Source: an uncultured Acidobacteriaceae bacterium
GTDB taxonomy: Bacteria > Acidobacteriota > Terriglobia > Terriglobales > Acidobacteriaceae
Direction: 5' to 3'
Assembly (NCBI GenBank): GCA_903904755.1
Contig: CAIVDV010000047.1
Location: forward strand, 56,979-120,978
Length of the DNA stretch: 64,000 nucleotides
The notes under the pieces: generated by a model
What the model saw: only the letters and a program-made list of their open reading frames with translations
What the model was told of the DNA's origin: nothing
Database searches by the model: none
Shown: positions 1-8,806 of the stretch, in pieces
Layout: each line of letters opens with the position of its first letter
Position numbering within the stretch: the stretch's first letter is position 1
Translations under genes and position numbers: made by a program

Positions 1-2
1 TG

Positions 3-455
3 CTTTCCGTTCATCCGGACGACCAGGCGCTCTCCCAACCGCACTGGGAGCGCGCCGTCAGCTCGCAGTCTGCGTTCAGTTTTGAAAGCCGCATCCGCCG
101 CCACGACGGCCTCTACCGGTGGTTTCTGGTGCGCGGCGTACCCGTGCTGGATACCCACGGAAACACCGACCGCTGGTATGGCACCTGCACCGACATCCAC
201 GATTTGAAGACTGCCCAGCAGGAACTGGCCGCAAGCCGCGCCGAGGCGCTGGAAGAGGTAAAAGCACTGCGCGGGCTGGTGAACATCTGTGCCTGGTGCC
301 GAAAAACCCTGGACGAAAATGGATCGTGGGTGACGATTGAAGAATACGTCCAGCGCCACTCTGCGGCTGTCTTTTCGCACGGCATTTGCCCCACCTGCCA
401 ATCGGACGCGATAACCGAGCGCATGCTCGCGCGGAAGGCCAAAGGCCAGGGCTGA
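3..455 (+). CDS. PAS-domain signalling protein, C-terminal fragment
   Basis: The reading frame is already open at the left edge, so only the last 150 residues are present. The first part reads like the end of a PAS_3 fold (FESRIRRHDGLYRWFLVRG, then WYGTCTDIHD). It is followed by a short linker helix and a Cys-rich tail with C-x2-C (CAWC) and C-x2-C (CPTC) about 30 residues apart, enclosing WVTIEEYVQRHS and FSHGIC. This tail is familiar from the C-termini of PAS-containing sensory proteins and probably binds a metal. There is no kinase or GGDEF domain after the PAS, so any output domain must lie upstream, outside the window, or the protein acts through partners. The PAS call is firm; the overall function is unknown. 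Confidence 0.75.
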   Translation, partial: LSVHPDDQALSQPHWERAVSSQSAFSFESRIRRHDGLYRWFLVRGVPVLDTHGNTDRWYGTCTDIHDLKTAQQELAASRAEALEEVKALRGLVNICAWCRKTLDENGSWVTIEEYVQRHSAAVFSHGICPTCQSDAITERMLARKAKGQG

Positions 456-518
456 CCCGGCTCTTTCCCAACTGCACCATCGGCGCGATATGCTTTGGGC
501 GCGCGCAATCCCGTGCGT

Positions 519-2963
519 ATGACCGTCTCTTCCCGGAGCCCGACCGTGTCCAACGCTAAATTCCCTGCTCTGCTGTCCGCCTTTCTGCTTACCGCTGCAC
601 TGATTCCCGCCGCAACAGCCCAGCAGCCTGAGCCACGCCAGAAGTGGAGCGCCATGTGGATTTCGCACCCCACGGCACCCCTGCGCGAACCCATAACGCT
701 GCACTTCCGCAAGGCAATCACGCTGGCCACCAGGCCCGAGCACTACCGTGTGCATGTGAGCGCGGATAACCGATTCCTGCTCTACGTCAACGGCCAGCGA
801 GCCGGCGAAGGCCCCGCCCGTGGCGACCTGGCCCACTGGCGCTACGAGACGCTGGATATCGCGCCCTACCTGCACGCCGGCCAAAACACCCTGGCCGCGA
901 CCGTCTGGAACTTTGCCATTTACGCCCCCGTTGCGCAGATTACCGACCGCACCGCCTTCCTCGTTGAGGGCGACACCACCGCCGAATCCGATGTCAACAC
1001 AAACAGCAAATGGATGGTGGAAGACGAGCCCGGACAGCAGCCGTTGCCCCGCAAAGCGGACGGATTCTGGGCCTACATGGCAGCCGGCTACGGCGAAACC
1101 CTGCGTGCGGCAGATTACGACTGGGCCTGGCAGACCGAGCCCACCACAGGCGGCCGCTGGGTGTCCGCCAAGGCAGCCCTGCGCGAGTCCATCTACCCCG
1201 GCAGCGCCGCTCCCCGTGGCGCACAGGCCGACGTTCCCTGGCAACTGGTGCCTGACACCCTGCCGCCCATGGCCTACACCGAAGAAGATGCCGGCAAGCT
1301 CGTCCGCGAGAGCGTGGACGGCCAGATGACCCTCCACTTTGGCAACGGCCCCGGCGGCACCGAAGGCCACATTCCCGCTACCGTCGCCCCCCACCAGAAG
1401 CTGCACCTGATGCTGGACCGCGGCGAGCTGACAACCGCCTACCCGGAGCTGAAGTTCTCCGGCGGCAAGGGCGCGCACCTGACCCTGACCTACGCCGAAG
1501 CCCTCTTCGACGCCAAGCAGCACAAGGGAAACCGCAACGAGGTGGCCGACCGCGTCGCCATCGGCATCCACGACGAAATCTACCCCGATGGCGGCGAGGG
1601 CCGGCAGTTTGAGCCCCTCTGGTGGCGCACCTGGCGTTACCTGGATATCGCCATTGAAACCGGCGATGAGCCGCTCAAGCTGGATGCCCTCACGGCGCAC
1701 TTCAGCGCCTATCCTTTCAAGCAGTTAGCAACCTTTACCTCAAGCGACCCGGAACTCGACCGCATCTTCCAGATTGGCTGGCACACTGGCGAGCTCGACG
1801 CCCATGAAACCTACATGGACACTCCCTATTACGAGCAGCTCCAGTACTCCGGCGACACCCGCATCCAGGAGCTGGTCACCTACGCAGTCTCCGGCGATGA
1901 CCGCCTGCCCCGCCAGGCCATGCGCGCCCTCGACGACTCCCGCATCCCCGAAGGCATCACCGCCAGCCGCTACCCGTCGAACCTCGCCCAGTACATCCCG
2001 CCGTTCTCGCTGCTCTGGATTGGCATGATCCACGACTACAGCCAGTACCGCGACGACCCCGCCTTCCTGCACTCGCTGCTACCCGGCACCCGCACCGTCC
2101 TCGACTGGTTTGCCGGCTACCAGCACCCCGACGGCCTCCTGGCCAAGCTGCCCTGGTGGAGCTTCGTCGACTGGGTCGAAACCAAAAAGGACTTCCCTTC
2201 CTACGATGCGAAGGGCGAAAGCTGCCTGACAACGTTGGAGTACATCGGCGCGCTGCAGGAAGCCATCGACCTGGAAGCGGCCGTTGGCGACAAGGCACAC
2301 GCTGAGGCCAACACCGCGCGACTGGCACATGCCAAGGCCGGCGTGATGGCCGGCTGCTGGGATGCCGCCGCCGGACTGGTCGCCGACTCCCCGGCCAGGG
2401 ACGCCTTCAGCCAGCACGCCAACATGCTCGCCGTTCTCTATGACGTGGTGCCGGCCGCACAGCAGCGCGCTGTCATGGAAAAGGTTGTGGGCAAAGAGCT
2501 TGGCCACCCGTATTCCGGCCCGGAGCTCATCCAGGCCAGCTACTACTTCCGCTTCTACCTCGCCCGCGCGCTGGACCACGCAGGCATGGCCGACGACTAC
2601 ATCGCCCTGCTCGGCCAGTGGCGCGAGATGCTGAAGCTGGGCTTTACCACCTGGCCCGAGCAGCCCGGCGATACCCGCTCCGACTCGCACGCATGGACCG
2701 CCCACCCCACCTACGACCTGCTCACCCTCGTGGCCGGCATCGCGCCCGGCAGCGCCGGCTTCAAAACCGTTCGCATCACCCCGCATCTGGGCTCCCTCAC
2801 CCATCTGCAGGCGACCTTCCCGCATCCGCTGGGCCTCATCCGCGTGCATTACGAAGGCGGCAAAGCCGAGATTTCCTTGCCCGCAGGCCTCACCGGCGTC
2901 TTTGTCTGGAAAGGCAAGGAGACAGCACTGGCAAGCGGGGAGAACCAGGTGGAACTGCGATAA
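519..2963 (+). CDS. exported alpha-L-rhamnosidase-like glycoside hydrolase (GH78 type)
   Basis: The protein is about 814 residues. The N-terminus from the ATG at 519 has a hydrophobic signal peptide (FPALLSAFLLTAALIPAATA) ending before QQPEP; a TTG eight codons earlier is possible but less likely. A beta-rich N-terminal half (WSAMWISHP, FRKAITL, VSADNRFLLYVNGQRAGEGPA) matches the carbohydrate-binding domains in front of bacterial rhamnosidases. The second half is the (alpha/alpha)6 barrel, with DAHETYMDTPYYEQLQY and WTAHPTYDLLTLVAGI. The family releases terminal rhamnose from plant or microbial glycans by inversion. The signal peptide places it in the periplasm or outside. It stands alone on this strand, with the toxin-antitoxin pair downstream. 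The family call is strong; the exact substrate is not known. Confidence 0.85.
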   Translation: MTVSSRSPTVSNAKFPALLSAFLLTAALIPAATAQQPEPRQKWSAMWISHPTAPLREPITLHFRKAITLATRPEHYRVHVSADNRFLLYVNGQRAGEGPARGDLAHWRYETLDIAPYLHAGQNTLAATVWNFAIYAPVAQITDRTAFLVEGDTTAESDVNTNSKWMVEDEPGQQPLPRKADGFWAYMAAGYGETLRAADYDWAWQTEPTTGGRWVSAKAALRESIYPGSAAPRGAQADVPWQLVPDTLPPMAYTEEDAGKLVRESVDGQMTLHFGNGPGGTEGHIPATVAPHQKLHLMLDRGELTTAYPELKFSGGKGAHLTLTYAEALFDAKQHKGNRNEVADRVAIGIHDEIYPDGGEGRQFEPLWWRTWRYLDIAIETGDEPLKLDALTAHFSAYPFKQLATFTSSDPELDRIFQIGWHTGELDAHETYMDTPYYEQLQYSGDTRIQELVTYAVSGDDRLPRQAMRALDDSRIPEGITASRYPSNLAQYIPPFSLLWIGMIHDYSQYRDDPAFLHSLLPGTRTVLDWFAGYQHPDGLLAKLPWWSFVDWVETKKDFPSYDAKGESCLTTLEYIGALQEAIDLEAAVGDKAHAEANTARLAHAKAGVMAGCWDAAAGLVADSPARDAFSQHANMLAVLYDVVPAAQQRAVMEKVVGKELGHPYSGPELIQASYYFRFYLARALDHAGMADDYIALLGQWREMLKLGFTTWPEQPGDTRSDSHAWTAHPTYDLLTLVAGIAPGSAGFKTVRITPHLGSLTHLQATFPHPLGLIRVHYEGGKAEISLPAGLTGVFVWKGKETALASGENQVELR

Positions 2964-3041
2964 GCAGTGTGGGCCAATCTGCTACATACTACAATTTGCC
3001 TCACCTTTCATGGCATACTGTACCCAGACGAGGCCATTCTC

Positions 3042-3494
3042 ATGACCGCTGCCCTTACCCACGACTGGAGCACCCTGGAGGCCCACGCAGCTCGCGGCGG
3101 TTCTGAGGCGCTGGCCTTCCTGGAAGGCCGCCTTCCCACCACCGTCATGGAGCAGTTGCTCGCCATCGGCTTTGACCGGGCCGAGGTACACGCCATCATC
3201 TTGCCGGCTCGCACCCTGCAACACCGCCGCTCCCGCAAGGAGGCGCTCACCCTTGAGGAGTCCGACCGGGTCTTCCGCCTGCTGCGGGTGCTCGCTGCCA
3301 CTGAGGCCGTAATGGGCAGCCGCGAGCAAGCTCTGACGTGGCTGCGGCAGCCCAATCCCCGGCTTGACCCTGCCTCCCGTGGCAACCTCTTCGCCGCAGG
3401 CACCCGCACTCCCATGCAACTGCTGACAACCGAGACCGGCGCGCGCATCGTCGAAGAGCTGCTGCTGCAAATCGACGAAGGCATCTACCTCTGA
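3042..3494 (+). CDS. Xre/MbcA/ParS-type antitoxin (DUF2384 toxin-binding domain)
   Basis: The 150-residue product starts at the ATG preceded by a good GAGG at 3030-3033, eight bases away. The N-terminal half looks like the degenerate Xre-type helix-turn-helix, with the typical RTLQHRRSRKEALTLEESDRVFRL stretch. The C-terminal half, from about residue 85, is the DUF2384 domain (EQALTWLRQPNPRL, then MQLLTTETGARIVEELLLQIDEGIYL). In this family the C-terminal domain binds and neutralises the RES toxin, and the N-terminal part binds the operon promoter. The stop codon is one base before the toxin start, as in other Xre-RES operons. The call is strong because both partners are recognisable and adjacent. 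Confidence 0.88.
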   Translation: MTAALTHDWSTLEAHAARGGSEALAFLEGRLPTTVMEQLLAIGFDRAEVHAIILPARTLQHRRSRKEALTLEESDRVFRLLRVLAATEAVMGSREQALTWLRQPNPRLDPASRGNLFAAGTRTPMQLLTTETGARIVEELLLQIDEGIYL

Positions 3495-3495
3495 G

Positions 3496-3951
3496 ATGCC
3501 CCAACCCCTAACGCACCTCTGGCGCATCAGCCGGCACACCGACCTAGACGGCATCGGAGGCCTGCGCGCCGCTGGTCGCTGGCACCGCGCCGGGCGGCGC
3601 ATCGTCTACACCGCCGAGTCGCCTGCCGGAGCGCTTCTGGAAACCTGCGTCCACACCGCCGCCGGCAACATCCCGGCCCACTACACGCTGCTGCGGATTG
3701 CCATCACTGGCCTGCCGGTCGCCGATTTCGTCCACCGCGAATTGCCGGCCGACTGGCGCACCAATCTGGATGCCACACAGTCCCTCGGCAACCGCTGGCT
3801 CACCAGCCTGCAATCGCCTCTGCTGCGCATCCCCTCAGCCCTCGCCCCGGAGACCTGGAATATCCTGGTCAACCCCGCCCACCCGGAGACCTCCCGGCTC
3901 GTCATCGAGCAGGTCTACCAGTACCCCTTTGACGAGCGGCTGAAGCGGTAA
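3496..3951 (+). CDS. RES-domain toxin (NAD-degrading or ADP-ribosylating type)
   Basis: The 151-residue protein begins LWRISRHT and continues with GRWHRAGRRIVYTAESPAGALLET, the signature start of the RES family with its conserved Arg and Glu. NILVNPAHPETSRL near the C-terminus fits the usual ending. Known members degrade NAD+ or ADP-ribosylate targets to stop growth until neutralised by the Xre/ParS partner. The start lies one base after the antitoxin stop, which implies translational coupling. It converges tail to tail with the DUF2164 gene with only a few bases between stops. I see no truncation, so the pair looks intact. Confidence 0.88.
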   Translation: MPQPLTHLWRISRHTDLDGIGGLRAAGRWHRAGRRIVYTAESPAGALLETCVHTAAGNIPAHYTLLRIAITGLPVADFVHRELPADWRTNLDATQSLGNRWLTSLQSPLLRIPSALAPETWNILVNPAHPETSRLVIEQVYQYPFDERLKR

Positions 3952-3956
3952 AGTGC

Positions 3957-4232
3957 TTACCGCTTCGCCCGCCGCTTGGCATCCTGCCGCGGCCAGTAGC
4001 CCATCGGCTCGGTCCACAGGTCGCCGCTCAGGTCTGCCGTCAGCGAAGCCAGCCGGGCCTGGGCATCGGCCACGGCGCGGTTGTAGATCAGGGGGCCAAT
4101 CTCTTCCAGAAAGTACCCCAGCAGCAGCCCCGCGGCCAGTTCGCCAATCGGTTCCAGGTTCGCGTCCGAGTACCGGCGCAGCGAGGCAATCGCGTCCGCA
4201 GTCTCCAGTTTCGTCAATTCCAGCGTCTTCAT
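3957..4232 (-). CDS. DUF2164 family protein
   Basis: This small protein (91 residues) has the family pattern: an N-terminal amphipathic helix (ADAIASLRRYSDANLEPIGELAAG), the core LLLGYFLEEIGPLIYNRAVADAQ, and a basic tail (RQDAKRRAKR). The FxEEIGPxxYNxAVxDA core is the strongest hallmark. The biochemical function is unknown. It is monocistronic, convergent with the RES toxin and divergent from smc, with a 253-bp intergenic region that holds the smc promoter. Confidence 0.8.
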   Translation of the reverse strand: MKTLELTKLETADAIASLRRYSDANLEPIGELAAGLLLGYFLEEIGPLIYNRAVADAQARLASLTADLSGDLWTEPMGYWPRQDAKRRAKR

Positions 4233-4363
4233 GATGACGCCAGATTAGCCCCGCCCGCGCACCCAATCTGAGGAAAACCCGGTACAAAACTCCCCGTAAA
4301 CATTGCCTGTTTCGCATTTTTGAGTTTCGGACTCCTTATCCACAAGAACCCTTCCGAGCCCCG

Positions 4364-4392
4364 TTGACCCTACCCCCTGCCCCCCGTACCTT
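4364..4392 (+). promoter_or_regulatory. sigma-70-type promoter for smc
   Basis: TTGACC (4364-4369) is followed by a 17-base spacer and TACCTT (4387-4392). The hexamers keep the most important -10 positions (TA and the final T). The expected start of transcription is near 4399, giving a leader of roughly 85 bases to the smc ATG. The assignment rests on sequence only. Confidence 0.45.
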
Positions 4393-4485
4393 GAGTATTG
4401 GACGGGCTTGCTTCCGCGAGCCGACCAGGGCCCATGGGCGCAAAAACTGAGTCCCTCGTAGACCACGAACCAGCCAGGAGTATGG

Positions 4486-7400
4486 ATGCTGAAACTGAAG
4501 AAAATACACATTCTGGGCTTCAAGAGCTTTTGCGATCGAACGGAACTGGCCCTGCCAGGCACCGGCATTGCCCTTGTCGTCGGCCCGAATGGGTGCGGCA
4601 AATCCAACATCCTTGACGGCGTGACCTGGGTACTCGGCGAGCAGAGTGCCAAAAGCCTGCGCGGCACCCACATGATGGATGTCATCTTCGCCGGCACCCG
4701 CGACCGCAAGGCGCAGGGCATGGCTGAGGTGAGCCTGACTTTGGTCGATCCCGAAGCCTACGAAGGGCCCATCGCGCTGGAGCCGGAGGTTCATCTGGAC
4801 CACGAGATGCCTGCCGACTGGGACGAAGAGGCTCTGCGCAAGCAACGCGCCGCCGAAGCCGAAGAGATCATTGCCGAGAACCAGCCCGGCCAGGTAATTG
4901 ACGGCGAAGAGGGCGAGCAGCCGGAAGCCGCTGCGCCGGAGCCGATGGTCCACGGCGACATGGCCCAGCCGGTCGTCCTCAAAATTCGCCGCCGCAAATT
5001 CTCCACCACGCCGCAAAAGGGCGAAATCATCATCACCCGCCGCCTCTTCCGCACCGGCGAAAGCGAATACCTGCTCAACGGCAAGCTCTGCCGTCTCCGC
5101 GACATCCAGGACATCTTCATGGGCACCGGCCTCGGCCCGGAGAGCTACGCCATCATCGGCCAGGAGCGCATCGGTCAGCTCCTCAGCTCCAAGCCGCACG
5201 ACCGCCGCTCCATCATTGAAGAGGCCGCGGGCATCACCCGCTTCAAGACCAAAAAGCGCCTCGCCGAACTTCGCCTGGAATCGGCCAAACAGAACCTGGC
5301 CCGCATTGACGACATCTTCGACGAAGTCACCCGCCAGATGAACTCGCTCAAGCGCCAGGCCGCCAAGGCCGAGCGTTTTGCCGCCCTGCGCGACGAACTG
5401 CGCAGCCGCCTGCGCGTAACCATAGCCAGCCGCCTGGCGCGGATGGACGCCGAGCAGCTTCGCCTGACCGAGGAAATCGCCGCGCTCAACTACGGCATTG
5501 ACCAGGCAGCCACCAGCATTGAAGAGCAGGAAGTTCGCCAGCACGAGCTGACCGCCCGTGGCTACGAGCTGGAAGAGGCCGGCAAGCAGGCCCAGGCGGA
5601 GTCAAACGCCGCAGCCGTGGAACTGGAACGCGCCGCCGCCCGCGAGCGCAACAACCAGGACCGCATCGCCGAACTGGAAGCCCGCCTGGCCGGCAACGCC
5701 GCCGAACTGGAGCAGACCCGCCAGCAACTGGAAGGCCTGGCCGAGGAGCGCGAGCAGCAGAAGAACTTCCTGGCCAACGCCGCCGAGGATGCCCGCGCAT
5801 TCCGCCAGCAGGTGGAAGCCCGCCAGACTGAGGCCCGCACCGCCGCCCAACAGGTTTTTGACGCCGAGCGACAGTTGGAGTCCGGCCGCCGCGCCGCCAT
5901 GCATCTGCTCACCCTGGCCGGCACCGCCCGCAACCAGACAGCGCAGGCCGAGGAGTCTCTGGCCGCGTTGGAGCGCGATGCCCAGCGGCTGGAAGATGAA
6001 ATGGGCCAGGCCCGCGCCGAACAAGGCAATCTGGGCACGGAAAAGGGCGAGCTGGGCTCCCGCGTGGCTGAGGCTCGCCAGGCTCTGCTGCAGCTTGAAA
6101 CAGAGATTGCCGAGCTGCGCCAGATGCTCACCAGCCGCCGCCAGGAAGAAGGCGCCCTGCGCAGCCGCGCCCACCAGTTGCGTGGCGAGCTGGCCTCGGT
6201 CACCGGCCGCCGCAACGCGCTCGAAGCTTCCCTGCGCAACCACAGCTACTCCACTGAGACGGTTCGCAAGCTGCTCCGCCCGGATTCCCTTGGCCCCGGC
6301 ATGACCCCCGTCGGTACACTTGCTGATTTTCTTGAAGTCTCCGGCGAGCACGAAATCCTGGCCGACACCTTCCTGCGCGACGAGCTGAATTACATTGTCG
6401 TCAAGAGCTGGCAGGCCGCCGAAGAAGGCGTGCGCCTGCTGCGCTCTGGCATGGACGGCCGAGCCACCTTCCTCATCCATCCCGAGGGCGGCGCGAGCTC
6501 GAATCGCGCCCAGTCTGCGACCATTGAAGCGGAAGGGCTCATCCCCCTGCGCAATACCATCCGCGTGCTCAACGGCTTCAGCGGGCATCTGGAAGCCATG
6601 CTTCCCAAGTTGCTGAACGGCTACCTGGCAACGGATGCCACCAGCGCGCGCGAGCTTTCCTTGAGTCATCCGCAGGCCTATTTCCTCACCCCCACGGGCG
6701 AGTGCTTCCACAACGCGACGCTTTCCGGCGGCAAGCCGGCGGCAGAGGGCCCCCTGGCCGTAAAGCGCGAACTGCGCGATGCCGAGCGCAAGCTGGCCGG
6801 CATTTCCGCGGATCTCGAAAAGGTTGACGCCGACGCCGTCGCCGCCGCGCGATCCATTGAAGAGCTGACCGGGAAGCTGGAGTTTGCCACCGAGCAGCGC
6901 CGCCAGAGCGAGCGGGATGCCGCCAACCAGGGTGCCGCCCTGCGCCAGATGGAGCAGGAGGTCGAGCGCATTGCCCGCCGCCTGCAGGAGTGGACTGCCC
7001 AGGCCACCCGAAACCTGGAAGCCCGCAACCAGAAGCAGTCGCTGATTACCCAGAAGCTGGAAGAAGCCGCCCGACTGGAAGGCGAACACCGCGCTGCGGA
7101 AGTGGCATTGGAAGAGCAGTTGCAGCAACTTGCTGAGTTGCGCCACGAGCGCGAGCGCGTGCAGCAGGAAGCAGCCCGGGTCACCGCCGAACTCGCTGGC
7201 CTGGAAGAACGCCGCCGCGGTGCCGAAAGCGCCTTCCAGCGCATTGAGCGCCTGCACAACGACCTGGAGCGACGCGTGCTCTCCCTGGAGCAGCAGAAGG
7301 TGGCCGCCGAGGCCGAGCGCACCCAGCGCCAGGGCGAGACCGGCGCGCTGAAGGCCAGCCAGATTGAGCTGGCCGCACGCCGCGACGAGCAGCAGCAGGC

Positions 7401-8316
7401 CGCGCGCGCCGCCGTGGCCGAGGCCGCTGCCCTGCGTGAAGAACTGACCGTTCTGGAGCACCAACTCAAGGCCCAGCGCATCTCCACCGAAGCCCTGCGG
7501 GAAAACCGCGCCACCCTGCAAAGCCAGACCGCCAAGCTGACCAGCGATCTGGAGCATCTTGAGGCCTCCTGCGTCGCGGAACTCGGGCTGGAGGCCGCAA
7601 TCCTGCGCGCCGACGAGACCATTCTGCGGCTTGAGGCTGACGACCTGGCGATTGAAGAAGAGACCGGGCGCGAACTGCGGCAGAAACTTGAGGCGATGGG
7701 CCCCGTAAACATGATGGCGCTGGAAGAGTACAAGGAGACGGCCGAGCGGCACGCCTTCCTGGAATCGCAGCGCAAAGACCTCATCGACTCCATCGAAAAC
7801 ACCCGCGAAACCATTCGCGAAATTGACGTTATCTCGCGAACCAAATTCAACGAAGCCTTCGCACGCATCAACGAGAACTTCGCAAAAGTCTTCGCCAAAC
7901 TCTTCCACGGCGGGCAGGCCTTCCTGCGGCTCACCGATGTCGAAAATCAGGCCGAGAGCGGGCTGGAAATCGTCGCATCCCCCCCCGGCAAGAAGCTGCA
8001 GAACGTGCTTCTGCTCTCAGGCGGAGAGAAAGCGCTGACCGCCTTGAGCCTGCTCGTGGGCATCTTCCAGTACCAGCCCGCGCCCTTCTGCGTGCTGGAC
8101 GAAGTGGACGCGGCGCTGGACGAAACCAACGTTGGCCGCCTCGCCGACCTGCTGCACTCCATGAGCCAGGAGACGCAATTCCTGATTGTCACCCACTCCA
8201 AACGGATGATGCAGGCCGCCGACCTGATCTATGGGGTAACCATGCAGGAGCCCGGTGTTTCCAAGGTCATCAGCGTGCACCTGGCCAGCCAGCACCGCGA
8301 GCGCGCCACCGCTTAG
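4486..8316 (+). CDS. smc: chromosome segregation ATPase SMC
   Basis: The 1276-residue protein has the full SMC plan. A head N-lobe carries Walker A GPNGCGKSN at residues 33-41. Long coiled coils follow (about 200-500 and 700-1030), with a hinge at about 540-680. The C-lobe has the signature LSGGEKAL at 1177 and Walker B CVLDEVDAA from 1202. It starts at ATG 4486 after an AGGAG. SMC dimers compact and segregate sister chromosomes with ScpA/ScpB, neither of which is encoded nearby. Unusual for SMC is a Pro/Glu-rich segment of about 85 residues (residues 90-178) inserted in the head before the conserved ITRRLFRTGESEYLLNG block. A strong hairpin follows the gene. Confidence 0.97.
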   Translation: MLKLKKIHILGFKSFCDRTELALPGTGIALVVGPNGCGKSNILDGVTWVLGEQSAKSLRGTHMMDVIFAGTRDRKAQGMAEVSLTLVDPEAYEGPIALEPEVHLDHEMPADWDEEALRKQRAAEAEEIIAENQPGQVIDGEEGEQPEAAAPEPMVHGDMAQPVVLKIRRRKFSTTPQKGEIIITRRLFRTGESEYLLNGKLCRLRDIQDIFMGTGLGPESYAIIGQERIGQLLSSKPHDRRSIIEEAAGITRFKTKKRLAELRLESAKQNLARIDDIFDEVTRQMNSLKRQAAKAERFAALRDELRSRLRVTIASRLARMDAEQLRLTEEIAALNYGIDQAATSIEEQEVRQHELTARGYELEEAGKQAQAESNAAAVELERAAARERNNQDRIAELEARLAGNAAELEQTRQQLEGLAEEREQQKNFLANAAEDARAFRQQVEARQTEARTAAQQVFDAERQLESGRRAAMHLLTLAGTARNQTAQAEESLAALERDAQRLEDEMGQARAEQGNLGTEKGELGSRVAEARQALLQLETEIAELRQMLTSRRQEEGALRSRAHQLRGELASVTGRRNALEASLRNHSYSTETVRKLLRPDSLGPGMTPVGTLADFLEVSGEHEILADTFLRDELNYIVVKSWQAAEEGVRLLRSGMDGRATFLIHPEGGASSNRAQSATIEAEGLIPLRNTIRVLNGFSGHLEAMLPKLLNGYLATDATSARELSLSHPQAYFLTPTGECFHNATLSGGKPAAEGPLAVKRELRDAERKLAGISADLEKVDADAVAAARSIEELTGKLEFATEQRRQSERDAANQGAALRQMEQEVERIARRLQEWTAQATRNLEARNQKQSLITQKLEEAARLEGEHRAAEVALEEQLQQLAELRHERERVQQEAARVTAELAGLEERRRGAESAFQRIERLHNDLERRVLSLEQQKVAAEAERTQRQGETGALKASQIELAARRDEQQQAARAAVAEAAALREELTVLEHQLKAQRISTEALRENRATLQSQTAKLTSDLEHLEASCVAELGLEAAILRADETILRLEADDLAIEEETGRELRQKLEAMGPVNMMALEEYKETAERHAFLESQRKDLIDSIENTRETIREIDVISRTKFNEAFARINENFAKVFAKLFHGGQAFLRLTDVENQAESGLEIVASPPGKKLQNVLLLSGGEKALTALSLLVGIFQYQPAPFCVLDEVDAALDETNVGRLADLLHSMSQETQFLIVTHSKRMMQAADLIYGVTMQEPGVSKVISVHLASQHRERATA

Positions 8317-8377
8317 GCCGCGCTCGCACCAGGTCTTTTTGATGACCAAATCTCCAGCAAATTTCAGCGCAAATTAA

Positions 8378-8417
8378 AATTGGGTTCCGTCGCCTTCCCC
8401 AGCGACGGAACCCAATT
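8378..8417 (+). terminator. perfect 16-bp hairpin, rho-independent terminator after smc
   Basis: AATTGGGTTCCGTCGC (8378-8393) pairs perfectly with 8402-8417 around an eight-base loop. The 3' flank is pyrimidine-rich but not a pure T run. The 5' flank (AAATTAAA) would serve as a T tract on the other strand. It lies 61 bases after the smc stop. Confidence 0.75.
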
Positions 8418-8806
8418 CTCTTCTAGTTTATCCAACTAGGACCGGGACCAGTGACAGGCGTGGAGGTCAATATCGCTGTCACCGGTCTCCCGGTTTTCGA
8501 CGAGGCGAACTGCGGCTTCCCCACCACAGTTGCATCGTGTCCCGACTCCCGACGCCTGACTTGCAGGCCCCTGAGCCGTGTTGACAAAATGAGTTTCTCG
8601 AATCTTTGCGTTCCCGCAAGTGACGTTGGTCACACTCCAGTGTGCAAGGAAAGATCGGCGCGAAAAACACTGCGGAGTATGACACATTTGCGCATCGATT
8701 CGCCGTCCCGGCTTTCCACCGCCCCGGCCGACCGGCCCGGCATAGAATGGAAGTGGTTTTTCCAGCCGGTTTTCCGGGCAACTGTTTTATCCGCGAGGCA
8801 ACTATT
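8418..8806. other. non-coding region upstream of purC with hairpins and short palindromes
   Basis: No credible gene lies in this 389-base stretch. A second large hairpin spans 8441-8494: ACCGGGA..CC.GTGACAG pairs with CTGTCAC.GG..TCCCGGT around an 18-base loop and is followed by TTTT. Two short palindromes sit side by side further on: GTGAC-N4-GTCAC (8620-8633) and CACACT-N2-AGTGTG (8631-8644). A TTGACA at 8581 has no good -10 at the proper distance. The stretch may hold the purC promoter, a leader RNA or an operator; none is proven. Confidence 0.4.

Noticed and set aside
5602..7908. Open frame of 768 codons on the minus strand inside smc
   Set aside because: It mirrors the SMC coiled-coil codons and has repetitive Gly/Ala/Leu composition; no domain is visible.
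8581..8609. TTGACA as a purC promoter
   Set aside because: The -35 box is perfect but the sequence at 17 bases is CTTTGC, and 16 or 18 bases are no better; too weak to call.
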